Below are positions 1 to 7,941 of a stretch of 64,000 nucleotides of DNA, piece after piece; positions within the stretch are counted from its first letter, which is position 1, and every line of letters starts with the position of its first letter. Below the pieces are notes generated by a model, which had not been told where the DNA came from, made no database searches, and was given only the letters and a program-made list of their open reading frames with translations. The stretch comes from Alphaproteobacteria bacterium. Lineage in GTDB: Bacteria > Pseudomonadota > Alphaproteobacteria > Rhizobiales > Hyphomicrobiaceae. The position numbers and the translations under genes were made by a program. The stretch covers positions 27,030-91,029 of the forward strand of contig JAHZKP010000096.1 of the NCBI GenBank assembly GCA_022600345.1, given 5' to 3'.

Positions 1-306
1 ACCGGAGGCCAAGGCGCCCATGGCACTCAGCGTTGCTGGTCGGGCAGCGTCGCCGACAATCAGGGCGGCAGCGGCATTTTTCATATAGACGCTGGAAAAG
101 ATGGTTTCACCGAAGTTGCCATCGGTGTCCCAGATCAGCAACGTCATCGCCTCGCGGCTTGCGGTTTGTTCCAGCTTGTGGGTGTAGATCTCAACGTTGA
201 TCGTCGGCATGTAATTGGTGCCGAATTTGCCGTGCACGAAACGGTTGACGAGGGACGTTTTGCCAACGCCGATTTCGCCCAGAAGCATGATTTTGCGTGC
301 GGTCAC
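1..306 (-). CDS. Ras/Rab-like small GTPase, partial (C-terminus beyond window)
   Basis: Hand-translated reverse strand from GTG at 306: MTARKIMLLGEIGVGKTSLVNRFVHGKFGTNYMPTINVEIYTHKLEQTASREAMTLLIWDTDGNFGETIFSSVYMKNAAAALIVGDAARPATL... G1 P-loop GEIGVGKTS, switch-I Thr in MPTINVEIY, G3 WDTDG. Open to window edge, so missing from the ORF track. Confidence 0.85.
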   Translation of the reverse strand, partial: MTARKIMLLGEIGVGKTSLVNRFVHGKFGTNYMPTINVEIYTHKLEQTASREAMTLLIWDTDGNFGETIFSSVYMKNAAAALIVGDAARPATLSAMGALASG

Positions 307-474
307 TCGTGTTCCATTTCCGCGGTCGGGTGCAGCTTAAGTTGCCCGCCATCTCAGGATGTGGCCGGTTATTGGCGGGGCGCAATGAATATCACTGATG
401 AAGCACAATCGTCGTTTCGGTTGCATCCCCGAAACCGACACGGTCTTTCAATGCAATCAGTGTGCTTCGCAAGA

Positions 475-2667
475 TTATTCTCCCACGAAGCCGATCTCGA
501 ATTCAACCCGACGGTTCGGGCTCGATTCGCCAACGACGGTTGAAATATCCTTGGCGTCGACGCGGCCGATCGCAACGAGGCGGCGGGCGGGAATTCCCCG
601 AGAAACAAGCGCGCGCTTGACGTTATCGGCGCGGTCCTGGGAGAGGGGTGAATTTTGGCGGCTGTTGCCTTTTTCATCGGTGAAGCCGACGACGCGAACA
701 GTGACGTTGGTGGCCTTCATCAGTCTGGCCAGTTCATCAAGGTGGGCTGACGCGGTCCTTGGGTTGCGGAAGCGGGCACCGGTTGAAAAGAAGATGGCGT
801 GGCTTTGAGTCCAGGCGGCCAATTTCTCGCGGGGCGTTGGTCCTGTTGCTTTTACGACGACCGGCGGCGGTGGTGGCGGAGGCTTGATCGAAGAAGCTTG
901 AGAAAGTGCCGCGACAAGCGTTGCGAATTGTTCAGTCTGGACGGCCATTGCTTCGGCTTCCGAGACGAGGGAATTGCCCGCCGTTGTTGATGGCGGGGCC
1001 GATGGCTGGGATGACCGTGTGCCGGCTTCATTGGTGGCAAGCAGGCCGGACAACTGCAAGGCCTGTTGCGCCAGGGATGAGCGCAATGCTGCGAGGCGTT
1101 CGATGAGAGGGCTGCTTTCGTCAAGCTTGCCACCGGGGGCTGCCTCATCCAACAGCGTCTGCAATTCGCCTTTCACAGTCGCGGCGGCCTGGCGGGCGGA
1201 CTCGACGATTTGCCGGTCGCCGGCATCGGTGACGTTTTGCTGCAACTGGCTGAGATCGGGGGGCAGCATTTCCAGCCGGGCGATGGTGCGCTGGGTGCTG
1301 CGCTCGAAGGCCTGGCGCTCAAGGCGCTGGCTGAGGGCGGATAGATCCTGTTTCAGTCCGGCGATCTGGGGCGTTGCATCGGGGCCTGTTGGAACCACCG
1401 TCAGTTGATCGTCCACCGTCGTTCCCGACAGGCGGTTCTCAAGATTGGCGATTATTTCGGACTTGGCGGATTGGGACGGGGCGAGGCCGGCCAGCGAGAT
1501 GCCGGTTCCATAATCGGCAACCGTCAGGCGGACGGGATATCCGCGCATGGACTGGGTTTCAGAAATGACGGTGTTGGCGCGCTCGCGGACCCATTCGGTC
1601 GTGGCGTATTTGTATCCAGCCCATGCCAGCCAGCCAGCCAGAAGCAGCGCCAGCAGCCAGCCGAGCAACTTCATGATCAGCCAGCCGGAATTGTCGGCTT
1701 CGACCTCGCGGCGGATATCGTCGACGCGGGTTTCGATGCCCTCGGCGACTTCGGACAATAGCCCGGTGCGGCGCGTCTCCGAAGACGCGCTCGTTGCCAG
1801 TTCGTCCCACTGGTCGTGCTGGCGTTCGAGTGCGGCGATGAATTCCTCGTCGACGATGCGCTCGACCGTGGCGTTGGAGACGCCTGAACACTTGGCGGCC
1901 AACAACAGGCGCGGAGAGGCGCGAAGGTATACCTGGGCGGAATTCAGGTCGATTTGGCGAAGCGTCGAAGCATCGTCGTTGAAGGCTTCGAGTGAAAACT
2001 CGTTGATGGCTGTCAGGATGCCACTCATAACCTGATCGCGGTCGGGCGACCCTTCGACGTCGGGCCAGCGGGCGATCAATTCGCCTGAACCGCGGCGGAT
2101 CAGATAGAGTTCCTGGACGTCGAGATCCTGGGAGCGGGCAAGCGCCAATTCGGCCATCGATCGGCCGGTCATCAGGCTTTGAACGCGCAGCATCGACGGG
2201 TTGGCCGTCAACTGGCGATTGATGCGTTCGGTGACTTCGCGCATGGCGCTGGCGACGTAGGCCTGCACCAGACGGCCCGTGATCGGATAGAGGGCTTCGA
2301 CGAGTTCGTCCTGGCTCTCGTGGATTTCACGCTTGATGGTGCGCACGACCAGGGGTGCGATGGCTTCGGAAAGCTGGTCGTGGCGTTCGACTTCGGCTTT
2401 CGCCAGGGACTGATCGAGAACGGTTGCGACGCTTGTAGTAAAGCGTTCCTGGGTGCCTGCCCGCTCAAAGACCTCGTCGAGTTGCTGCTTTACTTCGCGG
2501 CGGAACGATTCTTCTGAAATGGCGATGCGATTGAGATCGCGGGCGAGTGCGCCGCGTTGGTCGGTGCCGACTTTGGCGACCGCCTCGATGCGCCGCTGGA
2601 GGTCTGTCAGGGCGCGGGATTCATTTTCAAAGAGCAGCTCTTTGAGCTTGGCTACACCGTTGGACAT
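475..2667 (-). CDS. OmpA-family protein with N-terminal cytoplasmic region containing a longin/roadblock-like segment, one TM helix, BON-like segment, coiled coil and C-terminal OmpA peptidoglycan-binding domain
   Basis: 730-aa ORF; TM LIMKLLGWLLALLLAGWLAWAGYKYA; C-term FSTGARFRNPRTASAHLDELARLMKATNVTVRVVGFTDEKGNSRQNSPLSQDRADNVKRALVSRGIPARRLVAIGRVDAKD is typical OmpA_C; ELYLIRRGSGELIARWPD...GILTAINEFSLEAF resembles longin/roadblock-type sensor segments. Confidence 0.85.
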   Translation of the reverse strand: MSNGVAKLKELLFENESRALTDLQRRIEAVAKVGTDQRGALARDLNRIAISEESFRREVKQQLDEVFERAGTQERFTTSVATVLDQSLAKAEVERHDQLSEAIAPLVVRTIKREIHESQDELVEALYPITGRLVQAYVASAMREVTERINRQLTANPSMLRVQSLMTGRSMAELALARSQDLDVQELYLIRRGSGELIARWPDVEGSPDRDQVMSGILTAINEFSLEAFNDDASTLRQIDLNSAQVYLRASPRLLLAAKCSGVSNATVERIVDEEFIAALERQHDQWDELATSASSETRRTGLLSEVAEGIETRVDDIRREVEADNSGWLIMKLLGWLLALLLAGWLAWAGYKYATTEWVRERANTVISETQSMRGYPVRLTVADYGTGISLAGLAPSQSAKSEIIANLENRLSGTTVDDQLTVVPTGPDATPQIAGLKQDLSALSQRLERQAFERSTQRTIARLEMLPPDLSQLQQNVTDAGDRQIVESARQAAATVKGELQTLLDEAAPGGKLDESSPLIERLAALRSSLAQQALQLSGLLATNEAGTRSSQPSAPPSTTAGNSLVSEAEAMAVQTEQFATLVAALSQASSIKPPPPPPPVVVKATGPTPREKLAAWTQSHAIFFSTGARFRNPRTASAHLDELARLMKATNVTVRVVGFTDEKGNSRQNSPLSQDRADNVKRALVSRGIPARRLVAIGRVDAKDISTVVGESSPNRRVEFEIGFVGE

Positions 2668-2841
2668 GATGGCTTATATGGTTCCTGTGGCCCCATTGAA
2701 TTTGTACGCCAAGGGATTCTAACGAGAACGCCGCCACTCGGCCAGAGCATTCGGGCGGGTTGGCCGAGACGTCGATCTGGCAGTTATACCGGTGGCCGGG
2801 CGCAGGCCGTGACGTTTCGCTATCCGCGCAAGGATGGGCGG

Positions 2842-3150
2842 TTAGATCCGCGAGATCTTCTTGATATGGGAGCCAAGGTCGGAAATACCCTGGGCCAGTT
2901 CGTCAAAGGCTGCACGGCGTTCGCCTGCGACTTCGCCCGAGAGGGCTTCGATGCGGGCCTGCATGGCGTCGAGCCGGCGCGAGATGTCGGTTTCCAGGGT
3001 GCGAAGTTGGGTTTCGATGGCGGTCAGGCGATCCTCGGTGCGGCGGAGATCTTCTCCCACCAGGATATCGCGGACCTGCTGCATCTTCTCATCGTTGACT
3101 TGCCGTTGAGGTGCGCCGGTTCGAAGGGCGTCGAGGGACGTGGCGGTCAT
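2842..3150 (-). CDS. small coiled-coil protein upstream of the OmpA/GTPase genes
   Basis: ORF 2842..3201; likely start MTATSLDALRTGAPQ at 3150; heptad-rich RRTEDRLTAIETQLRTLETDISRRLDAMQARIEALSGEVAGER. Confidence 0.6.
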   Translation of the reverse strand: MTATSLDALRTGAPQRQVNDEKMQQVRDILVGEDLRRTEDRLTAIETQLRTLETDISRRLDAMQARIEALSGEVAGERRAAFDELAQGISDLGSHIKKISRI

Positions 3151-3501
3151 GACGGTACTCTTACTGTGGATGCTACAAATTTTATCGGCTCGTCGCTGCA
3201 ACAGCCCTTGGGCGGCCTATAATCGATACCGCCGGTGGGGCCTGGGAACGGCTTTTGGCTGCTACAAGCCGACTGTCAGCGTTGGCGTGCGAGCCCTTCC
3301 TTCAATTGCATAACACAGGAACCTGCACGATTCGAGCCAATCGGAGGCCGGCGCAACGCAAGGTAGCATCGAATGTATTTACCAATTCCCAACGCTGTCT
3401 CGCGTTTTTGAACTTGCGTGCGAAACCCTTCGTTTTATCGCCTCACGGCACTCAACTTAAGGGTGTGGCGTCAGGCTCTGATTGGCACAACGGCGAACAG
3501 C

Positions 3502-3530
3502 AAAACGCCCGGAAAACAGATCCGGGCATT
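3502..3530 (-). terminator. Rho-independent terminator after DUF2853 gene
   Basis: Minus strand GCCCGGA-TCTGTTT-TCCGGGC followed by GTTTTG. Confidence 0.7.
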
Positions 3531-3567
3531 TCATTTCACGTTGTGAATCGAAATTTTCGGTTGCCGG

Positions 3568-3891
3568 TCAGGCGATCAGCTTGTCGACCTTGCCGTATTT
3601 TTCCGCCAGCAGGTAATAGAAGGTGACGCGTTTCTTGCGGTGGTCGCCCTTCATCGTCTCGCAGACTTCCTTGATCGCTGCATCGAGTTTTTTGTCGTCG
3701 TCGCCAAGCTCCAGTTTCTTTTTCAGCCAACTATCGCGGACGCGGGCCAACTCATCCTTGCTGGAGCAAGAGACAAGGGAGGCGTCTTTGCTGCGCAGCG
3801 CGATACCCAGATGCTTGACGATTCCGGCGACGGCGTCTTCGTTGACCTTCTTTGCGTAGCGCGCGACATCTTCGACGTGTTCGTTGGCCAT
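3568..3891 (-). CDS. DUF2853 family protein
   Basis: 107 aa; ...DELARVRDSWLKKKLELGDDDKKLDAAIKEVCETMKGDHRKKRVTFYYLLAEKYGKVDKL, typical of the family. Confidence 0.8.
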   Translation of the reverse strand: MANEHVEDVARYAKKVNEDAVAGIVKHLGIALRSKDASLVSCSSKDELARVRDSWLKKKLELGDDDKKLDAAIKEVCETMKGDHRKKRVTFYYLLAEKYGKVDKLIA

Positions 3892-4063
3892 ATTAGGTGT
3901 CTCCCTTCGTTGCCTGGTATAATTTTGTGGGCCGGCTCCCGGGGTGTTGGGTCTTGTTTTGTTTCGTTTTGCCAGGTCCAGCCGCGAATCGATTTCATCA
4001 GATCATTACTCTACGTAGCATTCAGCCGAATTCGACTAAAAAATCAAGCGCTTGGATGCTTCG

Positions 4064-5197
4064 TTAACCGACCGGGACAGTATTTGTGTTGGTGGGCTGA
4101 GTTTTTCGCGCGTGATGGCGGAAGGCCATGTAGCTGGCGTTGATGCGTTGGGAGATCTCGTCGTGGCCAGACAATTCGGCGGCCAGGGCATCGCTGATTG
4201 GTGGAATTGCTGATCGCAATGCGGCGGGTAGCTGGGAGATCCGCAGGTTGTTGCGTTTCTTCAAGGTTTCCAGAAGCATAGCGTCAGATAGGCGGGCTTC
4301 CGTGAGGTTTGTGCGGTAGGCGTTGCCAGCGCAGGTGGCGATGATCGCGCGGTCGGCCTGGGTAAGGCTATCCCAGACATCAAGGTCGACCGACAAGGCC
4401 AGGGCCGTGCCGTTTGGATTGAGGTCGGAAGGATAAGCGTATTTGGCCAATTGGGCTATGCCGGTGGCCATGGCGTTCAGTGTTGCGCCGTCTTCAAGCG
4501 CAGTTATCTCGCCGGTGTGGAGGGCGCTTTTTGCGTCGCTGTGGGCAACAACACTGGGCGCTGCCCCTAGGGCGCGGGCGACATCGGCAGCCGGTTTCAC
4601 CGTTGCGATTGCCAGACGGTTAAAGGATCCAGGTCGGGTTAGATCGATTTTCGACCAGATCATCGGGTTGGCACCCAGGTGACCTGCAAGGAGCTGTTTG
4701 GTGCCGTGGGATGCTGCCAGTTCGTCCCAGGCATGTTGCCCGCCGCCCAGTGTGACCCAGTCGATGAGTTGTTCGCCCGTCAATCCGGATGTTGAAGGAA
4801 GCCCGGCGAAATAGGCATAGGCTGGATGCAGGTCGCTACGGTCGTGCTCGGGGCCGTAATGGAATTGGGGCTTATCGTCATTCGATACGCTCGAAATCGG
4901 GGAATTGACGCCGTACTCGAACTCCAGGTTGATCCGGCTGTCGGTCGCTTGTTTGATCGACAGGGCGAGGCGGTGGGCCATGTCGGCGGGGCCCGCCACG
5001 TTCTGGGGCCAGGGCAGGCTTAATGTGAAGGTTCGGGTGTTTGCGGTATGCACAGCCGGTGAAGGTATATTACCGCCGGTGGCGGCAGCTTCATTGCAAG
5101 TGCCAGCCGACGACGCGCCTGCCGAGGCGGCCGCACCTGCCGAGGCAGCAAGCGCTGCGGCAGCACCAGTCGATTTCAGAAAGCCTCGTCTGTCCAT
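4064..5197 (-). CDS. TRAP-type transporter substrate-binding protein (DctP-like), Tat signal
   Basis: MDRRGFLKSTGAAAALAASAGAAASA twin-arginine leader; WPQNVAGPADMAHRLALSIKQATDSRINLEFEYGV resembles DctP family. Confidence 0.75.
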   Translation of the reverse strand: MDRRGFLKSTGAAAALAASAGAAASAGASSAGTCNEAAATGGNIPSPAVHTANTRTFTLSLPWPQNVAGPADMAHRLALSIKQATDSRINLEFEYGVNSPISSVSNDDKPQFHYGPEHDRSDLHPAYAYFAGLPSTSGLTGEQLIDWVTLGGGQHAWDELAASHGTKQLLAGHLGANPMIWSKIDLTRPGSFNRLAIATVKPAADVARALGAAPSVVAHSDAKSALHTGEITALEDGATLNAMATGIAQLAKYAYPSDLNPNGTALALSVDLDVWDSLTQADRAIIATCAGNAYRTNLTEARLSDAMLLETLKKRNNLRISQLPAALRSAIPPISDALAAELSGHDEISQRINASYMAFRHHARKTQPTNTNTVPVG

Positions 5198-5345
5198 TGC
5201 CGATCTCCAGGCGCGCTTGATCCATTTGGTGCGTATGGAACCTCAACCGGAGAGCGTTTGCAATGGCCGTGTCGCATCCTGACTGTCCAGGTGGCAGTCG
5301 AGAAGACTGATGTGCTGGGATTAGAGCCGCATTATGGAGCTGGGT

Positions 5346-5753
5346 TCAGCGACCGGCGAGGATGTGGTCGATTGCCTTGAAGAAATCATGATGACTGACG
5401 TAGCCGGGAATGCGGCCGATTTCCTGGTTGTTTTCGAGCACAACGAACGTCGGGACGACGCCGACGGGTTGTGTCAGGCCGATTTCACCGAGGGCTGGAT
5501 CGTTAAGATCGACGAAGCGGACAGGGACTTTGCGGCCCTGTTTGGAAGCCTTGTAGTTGGGCAGGAGCTGGCGACGGAAGATGCCGCAGTAAATGCAACC
5601 TGGGACTTCAAGGACGACAAGTTGCAGGTTTGCGGCAGGGGCTGCAACGGTCGCGACGTTGCGGGCTGCTTTGGGCGCTGGAAGTGCCGCAATCAGGCCG
5701 ATGATGAAGACCGAAAACCACGCGAAACGCTGCATTGTAACCACGCTGAACAA
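5346..5753 (-). CDS. thioredoxin-fold protein with CxxC motif, exported
   Basis: 135 aa; signal-like N-term, LVVLEVPGCIYCGIFRRQLLPNY...VPTFVVLENNQEIGRIPGYVSHHDFF. Confidence 0.75.
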   Translation of the reverse strand: MFSVVTMQRFAWFSVFIIGLIAALPAPKAARNVATVAAPAANLQLVVLEVPGCIYCGIFRRQLLPNYKASKQGRKVPVRFVDLNDPALGEIGLTQPVGVVPTFVVLENNQEIGRIPGYVSHHDFFKAIDHILAGR

Positions 5754-5856
5754 ACCATCGGGCGTTCATTCGCCTGAGGAATTGTCAGGGTAGCCAAGAA
5801 GGCGCTTCAGGTGGCGGATTCCATGAAGATTGCGTTAATCGCCGTGTCGGGGCGGG

Positions 5857-6513
5857 TCAACTCGCCGGGCAGGTGATCGATACGGTTTGAGCAAGGCCGA
5901 TGCCGATGTCGCCGCCGAACTGCTGATAGAACGCTTCGCCAAGCTTTTCGGCTTCGGCGGTTTCATCTTCGGCGACCGATACGTCAACCTTGCAGCCGGT
6001 CGGTGCACCGGCGGCGAGTGTGACCGGCTTTGCCTTGTTCAGTTCGAAGGCGATGTAGAAGCTGGGGTCGTAGACCTGGAATGAAAAATCAGGAGCGGTG
6101 GCGAGAACCGGATCGGCAAGCGGCAGCGTGAAGTGCAGCGTCAGGATGCCCTTTTCGTGGGTCAGCCAGTAGTCCTTTGGAGCGGCGATCTTGAGTGCCG
6201 AGGTGCCCAGCTTTGGGTGGGTGAAGTAGTCGAATTCCTTGAGGCCATCAATATTGACCTGGGCCAGTTCGGCCAGTTCCTCGCGGTCATATTTGCCGTC
6301 GCCATTCTTATCGAGGCCTTCGATGGCCATCGTCGAATAGCCCTCGTCGAAGGTCCAGGCGTTCTTGAAGCCGGTGACGCGGCCTGAGTCGTAGATGACT
6401 TTGGATTTTACATCGACCCAGACGTGGGGATGGGCTGCCGCAGTGGTGGCCGCAGCGGCGGCGATCACGGCGGCGAGGGTGAGGCGGGCGGCCATCTGGA
6501 TTGAATTCATCAT
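5857..6513 (-). CDS. DUF1007 family periplasmic protein
   Basis: Likely start MMNSIQMAARLTLAAVIAAAAATTAAAHPHVWVDVKSKVIYDSGRVTGFKNAWTFDEGYSTM at 6513; HPHVW motif. Confidence 0.8.
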   Translation of the reverse strand: MMNSIQMAARLTLAAVIAAAAATTAAAHPHVWVDVKSKVIYDSGRVTGFKNAWTFDEGYSTMAIEGLDKNGDGKYDREELAELAQVNIDGLKEFDYFTHPKLGTSALKIAAPKDYWLTHEKGILTLHFTLPLADPVLATAPDFSFQVYDPSFYIAFELNKAKPVTLAAGAPTGCKVDVSVAEDETAEAEKLGEAFYQQFGGDIGIGLAQTVSITCPAS

Positions 6514-6673
6514 GTGCCGGAAAGTCCTCTGTAGCGCACTGGGGCCGGTCTTTATCTTCGGTGGCTCCGGGTCGAAGTCGTCAATAACGGGGTAATTTAG
6601 ACCGGGACTGAGGCAGCACAAGGCCCGGCCGGTGAGATGTCGCAGGCAGGGTCGTGCTTGTGGTCGGCCTACG

Positions 6674-6702
6674 AAAAAAGGCCGCTGCGACGGCAGCGAC
6701 CC
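6674..6702 (-). terminator. Rho-independent terminator downstream of L,D-transpeptidase
   Basis: Minus strand GGTCGCTGC-CGTC-GCAGCGGCC followed by TTTTTTCG. Confidence 0.75.
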
Positions 6703-6781
6703 TTTTGTCGTGGTTGCTATAGGTTATCGAGGCGGTCGCGTCGCTCATCAAGCCGGTTGAGCAAGGTTCAGGCTTGCCGGC

Positions 6782-7408
6782 TCACCAGTTGTTGTATGTG
6801 TATGTCTTCTTGGCATTGGCGCTTGTGTAGCCGCCGGATTTGAAGCGTTTCCAGGTGACGGTGACGCGGGCTCCGACCCGGGTGCGGCGATAGAGGTCGA
6901 TGACATCCTCATTATACATGCGGATGCAGCCTGAGGATGCCGCCTTGCCGATGGTCCATGGCGCGTCGGTGCCGTGAATGCGGTAGGCCGATGATCCCAG
7001 GTAGAGCGCGCGCACGCCCAAAGGGTTCATGGGGTGGCCGCCGGGGACCCAGCTTGGCAGGCGCGGGTTCTTGCGCAGCATGGTGGGTGTCGGACGCCAG
7101 GCCGGGTTCTTGCGTTTCATGGAAACGCTGGTGACGCCCTGCCAGCGGGCTTCGTTCTTGGGGATGGCGATCGGATAGCTGACGGCGCGGCCGCGCGAAG
7201 AGATCTTGTAGAGGCGGCGGTCGCCGAATGAGACGATGATCTGGCCGGGTGCATATTTCTTGGAGAAGCTGACGGTCTGGCGCCCGCCGCCCCATTCACT
7301 GCCGCCGCCCCACATGGTCTGGGCTTGAGCGCCGGTGGCGAGGAAAAGTGCTGCCAAACCGGCGAGCATTGCCGGGAGGATGCGGCTGAAGCGGGTAGTG
7401 GCGGACAT
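6782..7408 (-). CDS. L,D-transpeptidase (YkuD/ErfK family), secreted
   Basis: ORF 6782..7657; probable start MSATTRFSRILPAMLAGLAALFLATGAQAQ. Motif YRIHGTDAPWTIGKAASSGCIRMYNEDVIDLYRRTRVGARVTV contains HGT and SSGCIRM. Confidence 0.9.
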   Translation of the reverse strand: MSATTRFSRILPAMLAGLAALFLATGAQAQTMWGGGSEWGGGRQTVSFSKKYAPGQIIVSFGDRRLYKISSRGRAVSYPIAIPKNEARWQGVTSVSMKRKNPAWRPTPTMLRKNPRLPSWVPGGHPMNPLGVRALYLGSSAYRIHGTDAPWTIGKAASSGCIRMYNEDVIDLYRRTRVGARVTVTWKRFKSGGYTSANAKKTYTYNNW

Positions 7409-7830
7409 CAAGACTTGCTCCGTGGATTTCTGGCTCATGTGACCTTGGCTCATCTTCAATACGAGGGCTTGGTTTTTGCCGCTCGCATCCGTTGGGCTGT
7501 GGAATGTCGTTTTTTTGGCTTCGACTGTTTGGTGGCGGTTTAGAAAATATTCCCTAGTCGAGCTTTTTGGTTTTGGCTTCCGAATGTGAATGTGCACCGC
7601 AGAAGATGAACAGATCGTATACCATTGTGCCGGTTCTTGGCAGAGCGAATCGGCCACAGTTCTGGCCTGTTTCAGTCACATTTGGGTTAGCGGAAGCATG
7701 AAGGCCGGTAAAATTGGTTCTTGCCGGCTTTTCGCATGGGCAGGCCACAGGGTGCGCCATTTCGTGGGTTGCGCAATTTATTCCCTATTTGTTCTCGTTT
7801 TTGATTGACGCGACTCGTTGGGCTTGATAG

Positions 7831-7845
7831 GAACAAAGGCAGAAC
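7831..7845. promoter_or_regulatory. LexA/SOS box (GAAC-N7-GAAC) upstream of imuA-imuB-dnaE2
   Basis: gaacaaaggcagaac at 7831-7845; matches the alphaproteobacterial GTTC-N7-GTTC LexA operator (reverse complement form). Confidence 0.85.
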
Positions 7846-7941
7846 TTGAGTGTTGCGTTGGTTTTTGTTTGTGCCGAGTTGGTTGCCTTTGTTTTCAGCG
7901 TTTCCAGCCCGTGCTGGATACTGTACCGCGAGAGCGTTCCC

